Positions 1-10,048 are shown, counted from the first letter of the stretch. The stretch is DNA of 64,000 bases from Pegoplata infirma (GCA_963921195.1 OY992540.1:56986844-57050843), one strand, 5' to 3'. The notes: generated by a model not told the origin, from the letters alone. Made by a program: numbers and translations.

Positions 1-142
1 ATAATTCGGATATGAATTTTGGTCCAAAAACGTCAGTTTTTTAAACTTTGGCCGCTGGTTGCTGACTAAACTAAAGATGACCTTGCAAAAATTTTTCATA
101 AATTTTGCCACAATTAGCTACTCTGTGGCCATCGTTCTGCAG

Positions 143-299
143 GTATTACGGCACGAAATTTGAAAGTTTAGATTTAACGGGACGCCCTAATGAAGATGAG
201 CCCGATGATGTCATGGAATCTGATTATGACGACTTAAAAATGAAACAAAGAACCATTAAAGATTTTCGTAGCAAACTGTTGTTTTTCTTTTACGTATAA
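143..299 (+). CDS. Candidate last (or internal) exon of an unidentified host gene
   Basis: An acceptor-like tract ending TTCTGCAG (135-142) is followed by an open frame that reads YYGTKFESLDLTGRPNEDEP and continues through an acidic stretch (DDVMESDYDD) to KMKQRTIKDFRSKL, with a stop at 297-299. Codon use is mixed and unlike the A/T homopolymer frames around it, which suggests real coding sequence. The protein family is not recognised. The exon may end earlier: GT dinucleotides at 268 and 294 could be donors, and the last residues (FFFYV) look like read-through into AT-rich intron. It does not resemble the missing N-terminus of the downstream Idgf4 gene. A neighbouring gene truncated by the window edge is the simplest reading; chance is possible. 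Confidence 0.35.
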
Positions 300-342
300 C
301 CAACATTATTTTCATAAATTTAGAAATTTATAAAAAAAGTCA

Positions 343-1172
343 GAGCACAAGGGGTATAAGTGCGACTTACTTACTTTAAGGGCAATTTTTGGGTGCTTGA
401 ATTCGCAAAAGATGGTGTTTTTTTAACTTGTTAGATTAAAATATATCTCAGGATCTCTATTAACTAAAAAATAATATTCTAGATACACAGAAAAAAATAT
501 TGAGAAAAACAATTTGAGTAATCACTTGTTTAAATTTTTAAATAAGATTTGAGTAATTTTTTAATTGACGCAATTAAAAATTTACTCAAAAACTAAAAAA
601 AAATTTGAGTAAATAATTTAATACAAAATTTAATATTTTTTTTTATTTTTTTTTTTTATTCTCTTCGTGTTTTGAATTCTCGTTAAGTTTATATTTTTTT
701 GTGTATGTATATGAAAGTTTGAAATCATCTTTATGAAATTTTCCAATGTCTTCAAGACATAAATATATTTGGTAAAGTTTGAAAAAACATTTTTTTCGAA
801 AAAAAAAATGTGAAACTTTTTTAAACTTTTTAAAAAAATAAATTGATAAATTTTGAGTAAATTTTTACTTGACACAATTAAAAAGTTAGTTAAAAATTTG
901 AAAAATTTTTAATTAAATTTTTAATAGTATCCATTAAAAATTTTTTAGTAAGCATTTAATAATTTTTTATTAAAAATTTACTCAATACTATTAAATCGTT
1001 TACTGGTGCAAAATTGAGTAATTTTTTACTCAATAGTATTAAAAATTTACTCAAATTTTTTTTTTATTTTTTTCTGTGTAGCATTTAACATTTTTTATTG
1101 CAATTTAACTTTAACCTCTTTTTTCTCATTATTAAATATAAGGCACTTGAACCCCTTGTGCTCTAACCCCCT
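343..1172. mobile_element. Inverted-repeat element containing a younger MITE
   Basis: AGAGCACAAGGGGT near 345 recurs inverted near 1150-1165 (ACCCCTTGTGCTCT, with a short mismatch). The two ends enclose a 593-bp MITE, so an older terminal-repeat element was probably hit by a younger one. No protein is encoded. The boundaries and target duplication of the outer element are uncertain. Confidence 0.4.
486..1078 (-). mobile_element. CACAG-type MITE, copy 1 of 3 (family Z)
   Basis: The ends are CACAGAAAAAAATAT and the matching inverted ATTTTTTTCTGTG, flanked on both sides by TA (484-485, 1079-1080). The interior is made of repeated TTTGAGTAA/TTACTCAAA blocks in both orientations, giving a strongly palindromic element with no coding capacity. 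Two other copies, at 19516-20114 and 22867-23467, lie in the opposite orientation and are much more similar to each other than to this one, which looks older. Confidence 0.75.
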
Positions 1173-1320
1173 CATTTCTAATTCAAAAAAGGTCAATTGT
1201 TATTAAAAATAGATCATTTGAAATCCGAAAAAGATCAATTGTGATTAGAAAAAAATCATTTGAAATATGAAAAAGAAATAAAAAGCTCCTTAAAAAAAGT
1301 AATCGTTGTAATTTTTGGTA

Positions 1321-1968
1321 CAATTAAAAAAAAAAAACCTTTCCAAATTTTTAGGAAAAGTCTCGTAATCCCATTTTACCAATATTTGACAGTTTTCCTT
1401 GTTTTTTAACAAATAATTTTCAATCGAAATTTATTTTTTTTTTGTAATTTTACAGATTCTCTTGTAATTTTACAAATTTCCAAAGTTTTTTACAAAAAAA
1501 AAATAGTAAATTTACGAGATTTCCTTATAAGTTTTATTTCGCCAAAAAATTTGTAAATTTACAATTTATTGGTAAAAATCTTGTAATTTTACAAATTTCC
1601 AAAGTTTTTTTCAAAAAAATCTGGTTAATTTACGAGAAATCCTTGTAAGTTTTATTTCGCCAAAAAATTTTTAAATTTACAATTTTATTGGTAAAAATCT
1701 TGTAAAATAACAAAAAAGCTCGTCATTTTTACTAGGAATTCTCGTAAAATAGGAGGTAGCAAAAAAGATAGTAAAGTCACGAAACCTCCTTGTAAGTTTT
1801 ATGCGTCAAAAAAATTGTAAATTAACTATTTTATTGGTAAAAAGTTTGTAAAATTACAAAATTATTGGTAATAAGCTTGTAAAATAACAAGGAGTTATTG
1901 TCAAATAGGAGGTAGAAAAAATAAAAGTTACAAACGTTTCTTGCAATTTTACAAGGTTTTTTTTAGTG
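1321..1968. mobile_element. TA-flanked MITE with internal repeats of about 125 bp
   Basis: The left end CAATTAAAAAAA...ACCTT and the inverted right end CACTAAAAAAAACCTT (read on the other strand) are flanked by TA. The interior repeats a block of about 125 bp containing CTTGTAATTTTACAA and GCCAAAAAATTTGTAAATTT roughly four times. No protein is seen. Confidence 0.55.
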
Positions 1969-2352
1969 TACAGATGAATTCTTTAAGCCAAAAGTTTCAG
2001 GTTCTAAGACAAATATCAGGAAATTTTTTTTTTTTTCAAAAAATTTATTTCACTGTAAAATTAGTTTTTCTTTCTCCAAATTTAAAAACTTTCGTATCAA
2101 AATTTTGTAATTCAAAGAATTTTTCTTACGAAAAATTTTTAGAGTCTCAAAAATGTATTACCAGAACGATCAGAGAGATCTAAGATTCTATTATTTTCTG
2201 ATTCGCAAACAAAAAAAATCAGTGAAACAATTCTCAGATTCTGTTACATTATTCTCAAAAAAATCTATGATTTAAAAGAAAGGCTCTTATAAAAAATGTC
2301 TGCGAAGTTTGTACTCGTGCCCAAACCATTGAATCATGATAATGTTTTGCTG
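1969..2352. repeat. AT-rich repeat segment also found at 3546-3890
   Basis: A stretch reading TTTCACTGTAAAATTAGTT plus TTTCTTTCTC occurs here near 2050 and again near 3560 and 3850, with similar flanks (GAAATTTTTTTT before, AAAACTTTCGTA after). This looks like a dispersed or locally duplicated repeat. Short open frames across it are low-complexity and not convincing. Confidence 0.4.
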
Positions 2353-2354
2353 TA

Positions 2355-2585
2355 CACCCAAAAAAAAAAACGTGGGTATTTAATACTAAAAATTTAACTA
2401 ATTTTAGTCCAAAAGGACCTAGTGCAGAAATTGGTAACCAATACTAAAATTTTTAACTACTATTAGTCAAAACCAGTAAAAATTACTAATGTTAGTACTT
2501 TGAAGATACTAAAATTAGTAACCAATTAGTAGATTTTGGTACAATATCACTTACTAAACCTTTTACTGTAGAATTATTTTGAGTG
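2355..2585. mobile_element. Short CAC-type MITE
   Basis: CACCCAAAAAAAAAACG at the left and the inverted CACTCAAAATAATTC (read on the other strand) at the right are flanked by TA on both sides. The interior is built from ACTAAAATTAGTAACC-like palindromic blocks. Its ends resemble those of the larger MITEs at 39376-40217, 48843-49726 and 55077-55754. Confidence 0.6.
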
Positions 2586-2794
2586 TATAAGTAGGTGTTC
2601 TTTCCAAAGCAAAATTTTTCTAGGAAAAATAACGTTATATTAATTTGTCATTATATGCAAAATGCATTGAAATATCGGTCAAGGACCCCATATCGTTTAT
2701 ATATTATTGATCCGTAAAGCTTTCTAAGACATTCTAGTGAAATCCATCTATCTGTTTGTCTACGTTTGTTGATAACAAAAAGTTTTTGATAAAA

Positions 2795-3275
2795 AAAGGG
2801 TTTTAATGAAAAAAATTAATTTATAAAAATAAATATTTAATGAAAAAAAAATATTTAATGAAAAAAAATATTGATAAAAAAAAAATATTGATGAAAAAAA
2901 AAATATTGATGAAAAAAAAATATATTGATGAAAAACAAAATATTGATGAAAAAAAAATATATTGATACAAAAAAAAAAAATATTGATGAAAAAAAATAAT
3001 AATGAAAAAAAAAAAATATTGATGAAAAAAAAAATATTGATGAAAAAAAAATATTATTGAAAAAAAAAAAATATTGATGAAAAAAAATATTCATGAAAAA
3101 AAAAATATTGATGAAAAAAAAAATATTGATAAAAAAAAAAAAAATATATATGAAAAAAAAAATATTGATGAAAAAAAAAAATATTGATTAACAAAAAAAA
3201 TTATTGATGAAAAAAAAAAATATTGATGAAAAAAAAAATATTGATGAAAAAAAAAAAATATTGATGAAAAATAAT
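2795..3275. repeat. A-rich minisatellite, unit about TATTGATGAAAAAAAA
   Basis: About thirty degenerate copies of a 15-18 bp unit (ATATTGATG followed by an A run of variable length). Open frames across it are artefacts of the repeat. It sits inside the mini-me-like element X1. Confidence 0.85.
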
Positions 3276-3286
3276 TATGTTACGTT

Positions 3287-3333
3287 ATATTCACCAGCTG
3301 GTGAATATTTTTGTTATTCACCACGAGGTGAAT
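3287..3333. repeat. Pair of short palindromes beside the minisatellite
   Basis: A perfect palindrome centred on ATTCACCAGCTGGTGAAT (3287-3308) is followed by a hairpin with ATTCACC/GGTGAAT arms and a 4-base loop (3316-3333). Related hairpins flank the arrays at about 50070 and 56090, so they are a structural part of the element family. Confidence 0.7.
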
Positions 3334-3545
3334 TATTATCCAAGTTACAAACCCAAGTTAGTAAAATTTTTGGTTTTAAGAAAATGAAAACAGTAATTCC
3401 AATTTCCTTTTTTGTTAGTCGTTAGCTTATATAGTCAAACTGAGGTGGCGTCCTGCAACTTTTTTAAAATTAGACACCCGCCTAAAAACATTATCATGTT
3501 AAAATAATTGTCATTTTTGGTAATACGAAAACAAATATGAAATTT

Positions 3546-3889
3546 TTTTTTGCTTATTTCACTGTGAATAAAATCAGTTTTTCTTTCTCTAAATCTAAAA
3601 CATTTTTCGTACGAAAAATTTTTAAATTCTCGAAAATCTAAAAGCAGAATGTGCAGAGAGATATTAAAACATTTTTCTTTTAGAAAAATTTTAAAAAAAT
3701 TTTCAAAAAATTTTTATATTATTCCCGAAAATAATACAGAAACATTGTAATTTTTTGTATAGATAAATTCTTAAAGTCGAAACATTTTTTTTTAAAAAGT
3801 TTAGATGTTTTTAGAAAAGCAACAGAAATTTTTTGGACTCCGAAATCTCACTGTAAAATTAGTTTTTCTTTCGGTTTTCTTCTGTTCCC
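3546..3889. repeat. Second copy of the AT-rich segment at 1969-2352
   Basis: It shares the TTTCACTGTAAAATTAG and TTTTTCTTTCTC blocks, in the same order, with the segment to the left of X1. No gene is seen. Confidence 0.35.
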
Positions 3890-4200
3890 GATATATTAAA
3901 AAATGTCCTTATTGTATGGGAGCTATCTTAAGGAGTTTAAATAGGGGATAGGCGTTAAAAAAATGTTAGAGGGTTAAAGTTAATGGGAATCGATCTAACA
4001 TTTTAACCCTTTAAAAGGTTAACTTGGAGCGGTAGGAGCTGATTAAATCAAACAAATTTAAAAAACTAAAATTGTATGAGGACTACTTAAGGGCTGAAGA
4101 TAAAAGTTCTGAGAAAATGTTAGGCTTAAAAAATATTGGGGTCCGTCATGTTTTTGACTCTTTAAGGGACACCATTGGGACATTTGGAAGTCCACTGTGT
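3890..4200 (-). repeat. Satellite-like repeat S, inverted partial array
   Basis: GAGCGGTAGGAGCTGATT, ATGAGGACTACTTAAGG and GTCCGTCATG-like blocks are reverse complements of the units at 19370-20802 (AGCTCCTACCGCTC, CCTTAAGGTGGTCCCCAT). About one dimeric unit is present. Confidence 0.55.
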
Positions 4201-6001
4201 AGGGCATTTATAGATTCGGTCAAATTGAATTTATAATTTTTACTTTTTTAATTTACTTTCCGAGAATTGTTCTAAAAACACATTTTTTTTTTTAATAATA
4301 CTAATTAGTTACGTCCGCATATCATCTCTACTACGTCTACTACCTACTCTCTACTTAGATTTGTTACATATTGTATTATTTCAACATAAAAACATCAATT
4401 AAAAAACTAGTTTCTTAATAGATCTGTAGTGTAAAATTCACATTATACAATTTGATCACACTTGATCTTGTGATCATTTGTCATATTAAATTTTACATTC
4501 TAAAAATATCAACTTTTAACGTTGAAATTTGTTTAAACGTGTTAAGAATTTTCAATTTGTTTGTTATTATTTACGACTGTATTCAAACAATTAAATTATG
4601 ACTAATATTTGTAAAGTGTTTAAATTAAAAATGGATTTTGGTGTGGTATTATTTGTTTGTTTTTTTTATTTTTTTTTGATGTATTGAAATAGATTGTGTT
4701 TTAAATTTTAAGTGATTTATTATAAATAAATTAAGTTTCCGTATGATTGAACAAATTCTAGAATTTAATAACTGTAACTATTCGATACATTTATAATTCT
4801 AAAACGCTTTAATTAATTATTATAAATGACAATAACAAAATTATAACAAGGACAAGTTATTCTTGAACACCTATATTCAATCTTAAGGAGTTTTATATTT
4901 GTTAGATAAAGTCTTGTGTAAGATAAAGTCAAAGTAGATCCCCCCATTTCAGGGGCCTTCCAAATCTACCCGGTCTACCCAGGTATCTTTGTAATTATGT
5001 GCTGATGTTTGTAATTATCCGAAATATTGGTACTAGACATTTCTTTAAGTATACACTCAAAAGAAAACTCTGTCCAACAATCTGTAAAACGGATTTTAAA
5101 AAATATAATACATAATTATAATTGGAGCCTGAGCTCGACTGTCTTTACAGAAACAATAATTTAAAAAAAACGACTATAAGTCGCCCTATGTGGCAATAAA
5201 CAGTATCTTTGGAAAGTGGCAACACCTAACATTTGTGTCTAAAATATAGACCATGTCTGGCAATGTTGCAAAATAAGTACTTAGATCAGAATTGATGAAG
5301 GAGAGGAAGAAGAATAATGATTACTAAAAATAGAATTTATTACACACAAATTACAATAACAATTCGTCTGTTAAAAAAAACAACAGCAACAACCAAACAC
5401 GAATTGAAAATCATGATTTAGTTGATACTTGCTAAACAGCTTACTTGGCGTATCGGTTTAGAGTGATTGTACGTTACAAGCAGTTAATAGCAAAGTATTA
5501 CAGATGATGGGTTTAAATCCTTGTCGGCTGCGATCTGTTAATAATTTTCACATATAGAGTTCTATTGACTATTAACTGAATATATTTGACATTAAAAGAT
5601 TTTCTGAAGATTATTATGACTGGATAATATGAAACTAGTAAGAAACAAACCAGGATGTCTTAAAATTTTTAGAAAAATTAAAATTTTTCTTTCACACTTT
5701 TCTCAATTCAAAAACCATATACGATTTCAATTTTATTTAGCAAACGTTCAACAAAGACAAATAATACTTTTGCGCTTTATACCAGATTTGTATTCCACTC
5801 AATGGCTGATGTGCAGGCTTTCAAATAATGCAAAAATCCTAATTTTTCGCATTTTTAACCGTGAATAACTAAAAATCTGGACGTGATGGAAAAATTTGGA
5901 GTACAGATTTGGAATCAGGAGATCAAAGTCTACTAAAATTGATCACCAGAATTCAAACCGGAAAATGACTGATGAGCGGTGTAATTGACAAAACTAAAAA
6001 A
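4201..6001. other. AT-rich spacer without a recognised gene
   Basis: No credible coding region or promoter is seen. A tRNA-like segment lies at 5453-5533. A stretch near 5880-5960 (GTGATGGAAAAATTTGGAG, TTTGGAATCAGGAGATCA) resembles part of the fold-back arm at 34290-34360. The Idgf4 first exon could in principle lie here but was not found. Confidence 0.5.
5453..5533 (+). other. tRNA-like segment (A box and B box)
   Basis: TGGCGTATCGG matches the A-box pattern TRGYNNARNNG closely, and GGGTTTAAATCC matches the B box (GGTTCGANTCC) with two differences, about 55 bases downstream. The cloverleaf is poor and no CCA-type acceptor pairing is obvious, so it is not called as a tRNA gene. It could be a decayed tRNA, a SINE head or part of a transposon. 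Confidence 0.4.
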
Positions 6002-6842
6002 AAACAAGTAGAAAATTTAAATTCGACTTGACCGAATCTATGAATACCCTCCACAATGCCCTTTTTAAGTTATAGTAAATTTTCTAAAGTGAAAAAATAC
6101 CATTTTTGATAAGAAATATTTTATTTTGTGTAAAAAAACTTTTTTTATAAACTTATTTTTGAAAAAAAAATTTACTAAATTTTTTTTGAGTGTAAAATTT
6201 TTTTTGAGTGTAAATTTTTTTTCGAGTGTATTTTTTTTCTTTTAGTGTAAAAATATTTTTGACTGACAAAAATGCGTTGTAAAATATTTTTGTGACTTAC
6301 CAATGTTGTTAAAACATGTTGAACGGGTTTTCAAAATGTGAATTTCAGGTGAGGCGAATCTGAAATTTACGGTTTTGCTAATAACTTTTGAACCACTTGA
6401 CCGATTGGTCTAAAATTCAATACGAACCAGCCCAGGAGAACGACAAATATATATCTCAAGCTTCAGTATCCTCAGAATTGACTTTAGAAAGTTATCGTGT
6501 TTTTATCTCGTAAATTCGTGAAAAACCATTGCCGAAATTCACTCTTTTGCTCATAACTTTTGAACCACTGGACCGATTTTGCTGGATTGCAATACCAACC
6601 TGACCAGGTAAATGCCCAACATATACGCCAAACTTCAGGAGCCTCTGTAAAGTCTTTCAAAAGTTAGCGTGCTTTCAACAGACAGACAGACGGACAGACG
6701 GACGGACATCGCTAGATCGTCTTAGAATCGAACGAGGAACATGAATATATATACTTTATGGGGTCTTAGACCAATATTTCAAGGTGTTAAAAACGGAAAG
6801 ACAAACTTATATATACCCTCTAGCACTAGAGTGGAGGGTATA
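6002..6842 (-). mobile_element. mini-me element (type 1)
   Basis: Read on the - strand it starts with the terminal hairpin TATACCCTCCACTC...GAGGGTATA, then the core (GACCCCATAAAGTATATATA, CGATCTAGCGATGTCCGTC) with a (GTCY)n tract, and ends with an ATTCGG...CGAAT hairpin and ACTTGTTT. The (TA)n and (GTCY)n arrangement is the published hallmark of dipteran mini-me elements. It is non-coding, and a CACTCAAAAAAA-like run near 6120-6260 is shared with other copies. Confidence 0.8.
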
Positions 6843-6983
6843 AAAACATCGAATACGAAAAAAATGCAGATTTATTTTTTTAAATCACTCTGTTAAGTAT
6901 AAGATGACCGTAATGTTCATTTATTTTTTTCGATGCGGAAATTTCTCGGAAAGTTACATAAATCGGGTACTGGACGTTTTTAA

Positions 6984-7358
6984 CCCATGTTGACCGACTG
7001 TCAAGTAGCCAAAAACCGAAATTTGATTTTATTACAAAAAATTTTCAAAGTAATTAATAGAAAGTTTTATTTAATCATAAAAGCCGAGCAATTAATTATT
7101 TTTACTCATAAAATCATTAACCCTTGTTTACCAAAAGTTAAAATAACCATGTTTTGTCTCAGTGACAATAGACGATATTTGGCTTGGCGACCAAATTAGC
7201 CTTGTTGGTCTTTGGTAGACACGGGTTTATGATTTTCTGTGTAAAAATAATTCAATACTAAGCTTTTATGATTAAATAAAACTTTGTATTAGTTACTTTC
7301 AATAAGTTTTTGTAATAAAGTCAAATTTCGGTTTTTAGCCACTTGGCCGAAACATGGG
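6984..7358. mobile_element. TTAA-flanked palindromic MITE (piggyBac-like)
   Basis: The terminal inverted repeats of about 55 bp start CCCATGTT and contain AGCCAAAAACCGAAATTTGA on one side and its near-perfect complement on the other. They are bounded by TTAA at 6980-6983 and 7359-7362. A TTAA duplication with ends starting CCC is typical of the piggyBac superfamily. No transposase is present (375 bp). Confidence 0.75.
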
Positions 7359-7689
7359 TTAAAAAAGTAATGGACTAGTAAAATTTTAAAACTGTGTAAT
7401 AAAGGTCAATTGGAACAATATTCAATTGAACTTTAGTTAATTTTTCCCAAAATGTTGGTCAAAGCAAAAAATACACAATAATGGTTAAAAAGACGCATTT
7501 TCTTGAAAATTGCTAAAAATTAAATTGCTACGTGTGCTAAATGGAAAGAGCGAAAAATACCCAAAATTGAACATTGCTTCTCCAAGATGTATTCAAAAAA
7601 ATTGAGCAATAGAACGTGGAGATTTTTAAATTTATGGGAATAAAATTTTAAAATCCATAAATTGTGTCTTTGGGCGTGATCTCAAAAAA

Positions 7690-8100
7690 CGACGTTTTAT
7701 TTGTCCTTACGTTGTAAAGGTTTAACTATGTCCGAAAAACAAAACACGTTACCTTACAAATTTCGAAAGGATATTATAAAAGGGTTTTTAGAATCATTTG
7801 AGCCAAACATGAACCGATTTTTTCCAAATTCAATATAATTCGTCCAAGAGAGGCTTAAGTTTCAAATTTCAAGGCAATTTATTAAAAAATGCGACCTTTA
7901 TCGTGTTTACAGAGTGTATATGGAGAGACAGATAGACAGTAGGACGGACATAGCTAAATCGAGTCAAAAAGTGATTCTGAGTCGATCGTCTAGGACCAAT
8001 ATTGCGGGTCCTAGACAATCGACTCTGTACCACAGAGTGGTGTAGGGTATAAAAACTAGCCATTTCTCCCACTGCACTGTGGTTGGAGGGTATAAAAAGG
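7690..8100 (-). mobile_element. mini-me-like element (type 2), truncated
   Basis: The stretches CATTTGAGCCAAA, AAGAGAGGCTTAAG, CAGTAGGACGGACATAGC, AAAAAGTGATTCTGAGTCGA and the end TACCACAGAGTGGTGTAGGG match, in order, the longer copy at 29312-30129. A second terminal hairpin (GCACTGTGGTTGGAGGGTAT, about 8074-8095) follows directly, as if two ends were joined. The 5' part is missing. Confidence 0.65.
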
Positions 8101-8591
8101 GATATATGATTTTCAATTGATATTTAAATGAATTCCAATTGGAAAGGTTTATTGTATTCTTTATCTTTCTGTTATTTAAGCAGCACAATGAAAACTGATT
8201 GTTAAAATAATTTAAATTTGTTTAATAAATAAATTTTGAGTCATTACCCAGTATGCAAAATGAGTCGATATCGATTCGAAAAAGAGTCGTTTTCTCTAAG
8301 AATTTCATCGATATCGAGTTTGATATAATGTCGATATAAAGCGTGTTTTCCTATGTGGCATGCAAAGTGATATAGAATCGAGTTTTGGTACAGGATTCGA
8401 TTCGATTTTTAATCGAAAATTTCATGAATTTCGACACATTTGTTCTTTAATAATTTAGTTAATTGTTTTAAAAACGGTAAGAATAAAAAAAATATTTTAT
8501 TACTTACTACTACTAACTTACAATTAACAAATTTTTACTAATTTAATTTATTTATTCTTTAAATTTAATTTTTACTAATTACTATTTTTAT

Positions 8592-8662
8592 CTGCCTCAC
8601 TTGAGATTTGAACTCGGAACTCCCAGTTTACTGGTTTAACGCCTTACTCCTTCAGCCAAAGT
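8592..8662 (-). other. tRNA-like segment in the left half of element Y
   Basis: On the - strand, TGGCTGAAGGAG (A box) is followed about 30 bases later by GAGTTCAAATCTC (B box). Spacing is close to that of a real tRNA, but stem pairing is imperfect and no T-run terminator follows at once. Confidence 0.45.
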
Positions 8663-8871
8663 TTGATCATAAAAGTACTTTTTTAAAATTGCTTTTATTA
8701 AAATTTGAATTTTTTATTATTATTTGAATTGCCCTTAAATTATAATTTTTATTATTATTTGAATTACCCTGTTTTTATATTCATTTTATTTTGTTTTGAC
8801 ATACTTCTCATAATTTGAAAATATTTTTATTTCAAAATATATATTAGTACAAACAAATTTCAAGTTGTGTA

Positions 8872-8944
8872 TGGCCTAGTTGGCTAGCAGGTTCGGCAGC
8901 TTATGATTTGGAGATTTGCGGCCTTGGTTCAAACCCCTGTCGCG
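8872..8944 (+). other. tRNA-like segment in the right half of element Y
   Basis: TGGCCTAGTTGG is a perfect A box and GGTTCAAACCC a good B box. A long T run (8947-8956) follows, as expected for a pol III terminator. The anticodon arm does not fold cleanly, so a working tRNA is doubtful; a pol III-transcribed transposon segment is an alternative. Confidence 0.5.
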
Positions 8945-9413
8945 GATTTTTTTTTTTAATTTTTTTTTTATTGTTCTAGTGTTAGATATTATTTTTTTTT
9001 AATAATAAAAGTAAAATTTGTGGAATTTTTGTAAAATTTAATAACTCTAAAACTCGATATTATATCGAAAATAAATATTTTTTTCGATGGAACAACAAAT
9101 ACGAGAATTCCTAAAATGTAGATTGGAAATCATTTCGAAATCGATTTGTTTTTCAAAAAAAATATGAGTTCGAGAAACGTTAAAATATCGACTGTATATA
9201 ATTTCGACTTCGAATCATTTTTGCGGAAAACCTTCGATAAAACTTCGAAAAAATTGTCGCCTCGAAACTGTGCAGACTGGGTAAAGTGTTAAATTTTGTT
9301 AAGATGCAATTGTGATTTTTTTTAAGTGGAAGTCATTGTTTAATTTTCATAACTCTATGTCAATGACGTCAATTGATCTTTATTTAACTTTTTTTTTTTT
9401 TTAATTTTTATAG

Positions 9414-9974
9414 GTCTTGCTAAATTAACATTAGTCGACTTGGAACCAGCATTACAATTTTGCTCACATCTTGTTTACGGTTATGCCAGCATCAATCCCA
9501 CTTCCAATAAATTAGTGAGCAAAAATGAAAAACTTGATTTGGATGTTGGTACCGGTTTATATCGTACCGTTACCGGGTTGAAAAAGAAATATCCCCATCT
9601 TAAGGTGTTGTTGAGTGTTGGTGGTGATAAGGATGAAATTGATCCCGATAGCAATAAATATTTGACTTTATTGGAATCGAGCAATGCGCGCATACCCTTT
9701 ATTAATAGTGCTCATTCCTTGGTTAAAACTTATGGTTTTGATGGTTTGGATATTGCCTGGCAATTCCCTAAGAATAAACCTAAAAAGGTGCATGGCAGTG
9801 TTGGAAAATTCTGGAAGGGTTTCAAGAAAATCTTCTCCGGTGATCATGTGGTTGATGACAAAGCCGAAGAACATAAAGACGAATTTACTACTTTAATCAG
9901 AGAATTGAAGAATGCTTTACGTCCCGATGGTTATTTGTTGGGTGTCAGTGTGTTACCCAATGTCAATTCTTCCT
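9414..9974 (+). CDS. Idgf4: Imaginal disc growth factor 4 (chitinase-like), internal coding exon
   Basis: The exon starts after a pyrimidine-rich acceptor (TTTTTATAG, AG at 9412-9413) in phase 1, so G|GT completes a Gly, and reads GLAKLTLVDLEPALQFCSHL onward. It covers the first half of the GH18 barrel: KVLLSVGGDKD (beta-3) and FDGLDIAWQFP, the DGxDxDWE site in which the catalytic Glu is Gln (codon 9761-9763) and an Asp is Ala. Loss of the catalytic acid makes IDGFs non-hydrolytic secreted factors that promote imaginal cell growth and barrier/ECM formation. The family-specific insert KNKPKKVHGSVGKFWKGFKK follows. The sequon NSS spans the splice junction. The residues match Drosophila Idgf4 better than other paralogues as I remember them. 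About 40 N-terminal residues, including the signal peptide, lie upstream and were not found. Confidence 0.93.
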
Positions 9975-10048
9975 GTAAGTTTGTTATATATTTTTTGGTA
10001 AAGTTAAAAAACTTTTATTAATTTTATTATTATTATTTTACTTTTTAG
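9975..10048 (+). other. Idgf4: Short Idgf4 intron
   Basis: A 74-bp AT-rich intron with a consensus donor GTAAGT (9975-9980) and acceptor TTTTTAG (10042-10048). It splits a Leu codon T|TA (phase 1). Joining the exons restores the conserved PNVNSSLFYDVPA. Confidence 0.93.

Larger units (their letters stand above)
2590..3545 (-). mobile_element. Minisatellite-bearing mini-me-like element, copy X1
   Basis: From left to right: a mini-me-like core (about 2640-2770, with GGTCAAGGACCCCATATC and a degenerate TCTATCTGTTTGTC tract), a TATTGATGAAAAAAAA array, two hairpins, and a conserved terminal block (about 3425-3530, with GAGGTGGCGTCCTGCAAC). The same order, inverted, is seen at 49860-51062 and, interrupted, at 54590-57480; a terminal fragment is at 63826-63900. 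No protein is encoded. Confidence 0.6.
8247..9281. mobile_element. TA-flanked inverted-repeat element carrying two tRNA-like segments (element Y)
   Basis: The ends are CCCAGTATGCA and the inverted CCCAGTCTGCA (right end, other strand), flanked by TA (8245-8246, 9282-9283). Both subterminal regions are rich in TCGATATCGA/CGATTCGAA motifs. Two tRNA-like segments, one in each half, point outward. No transposase is seen. It lies in the intron just upstream of the first visible Idgf4 exon. Confidence 0.65.

Noticed and set aside
8872..8944. Functional tRNA gene
   Set aside because: The A and B boxes and a T run are present, but the acceptor and anticodon stems do not pair convincingly.
9684..9896. 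Alternative frames overlapping the Idgf4 exon
   Set aside because: They are shadows of the real coding frame, which carries the conserved GH18 motifs.
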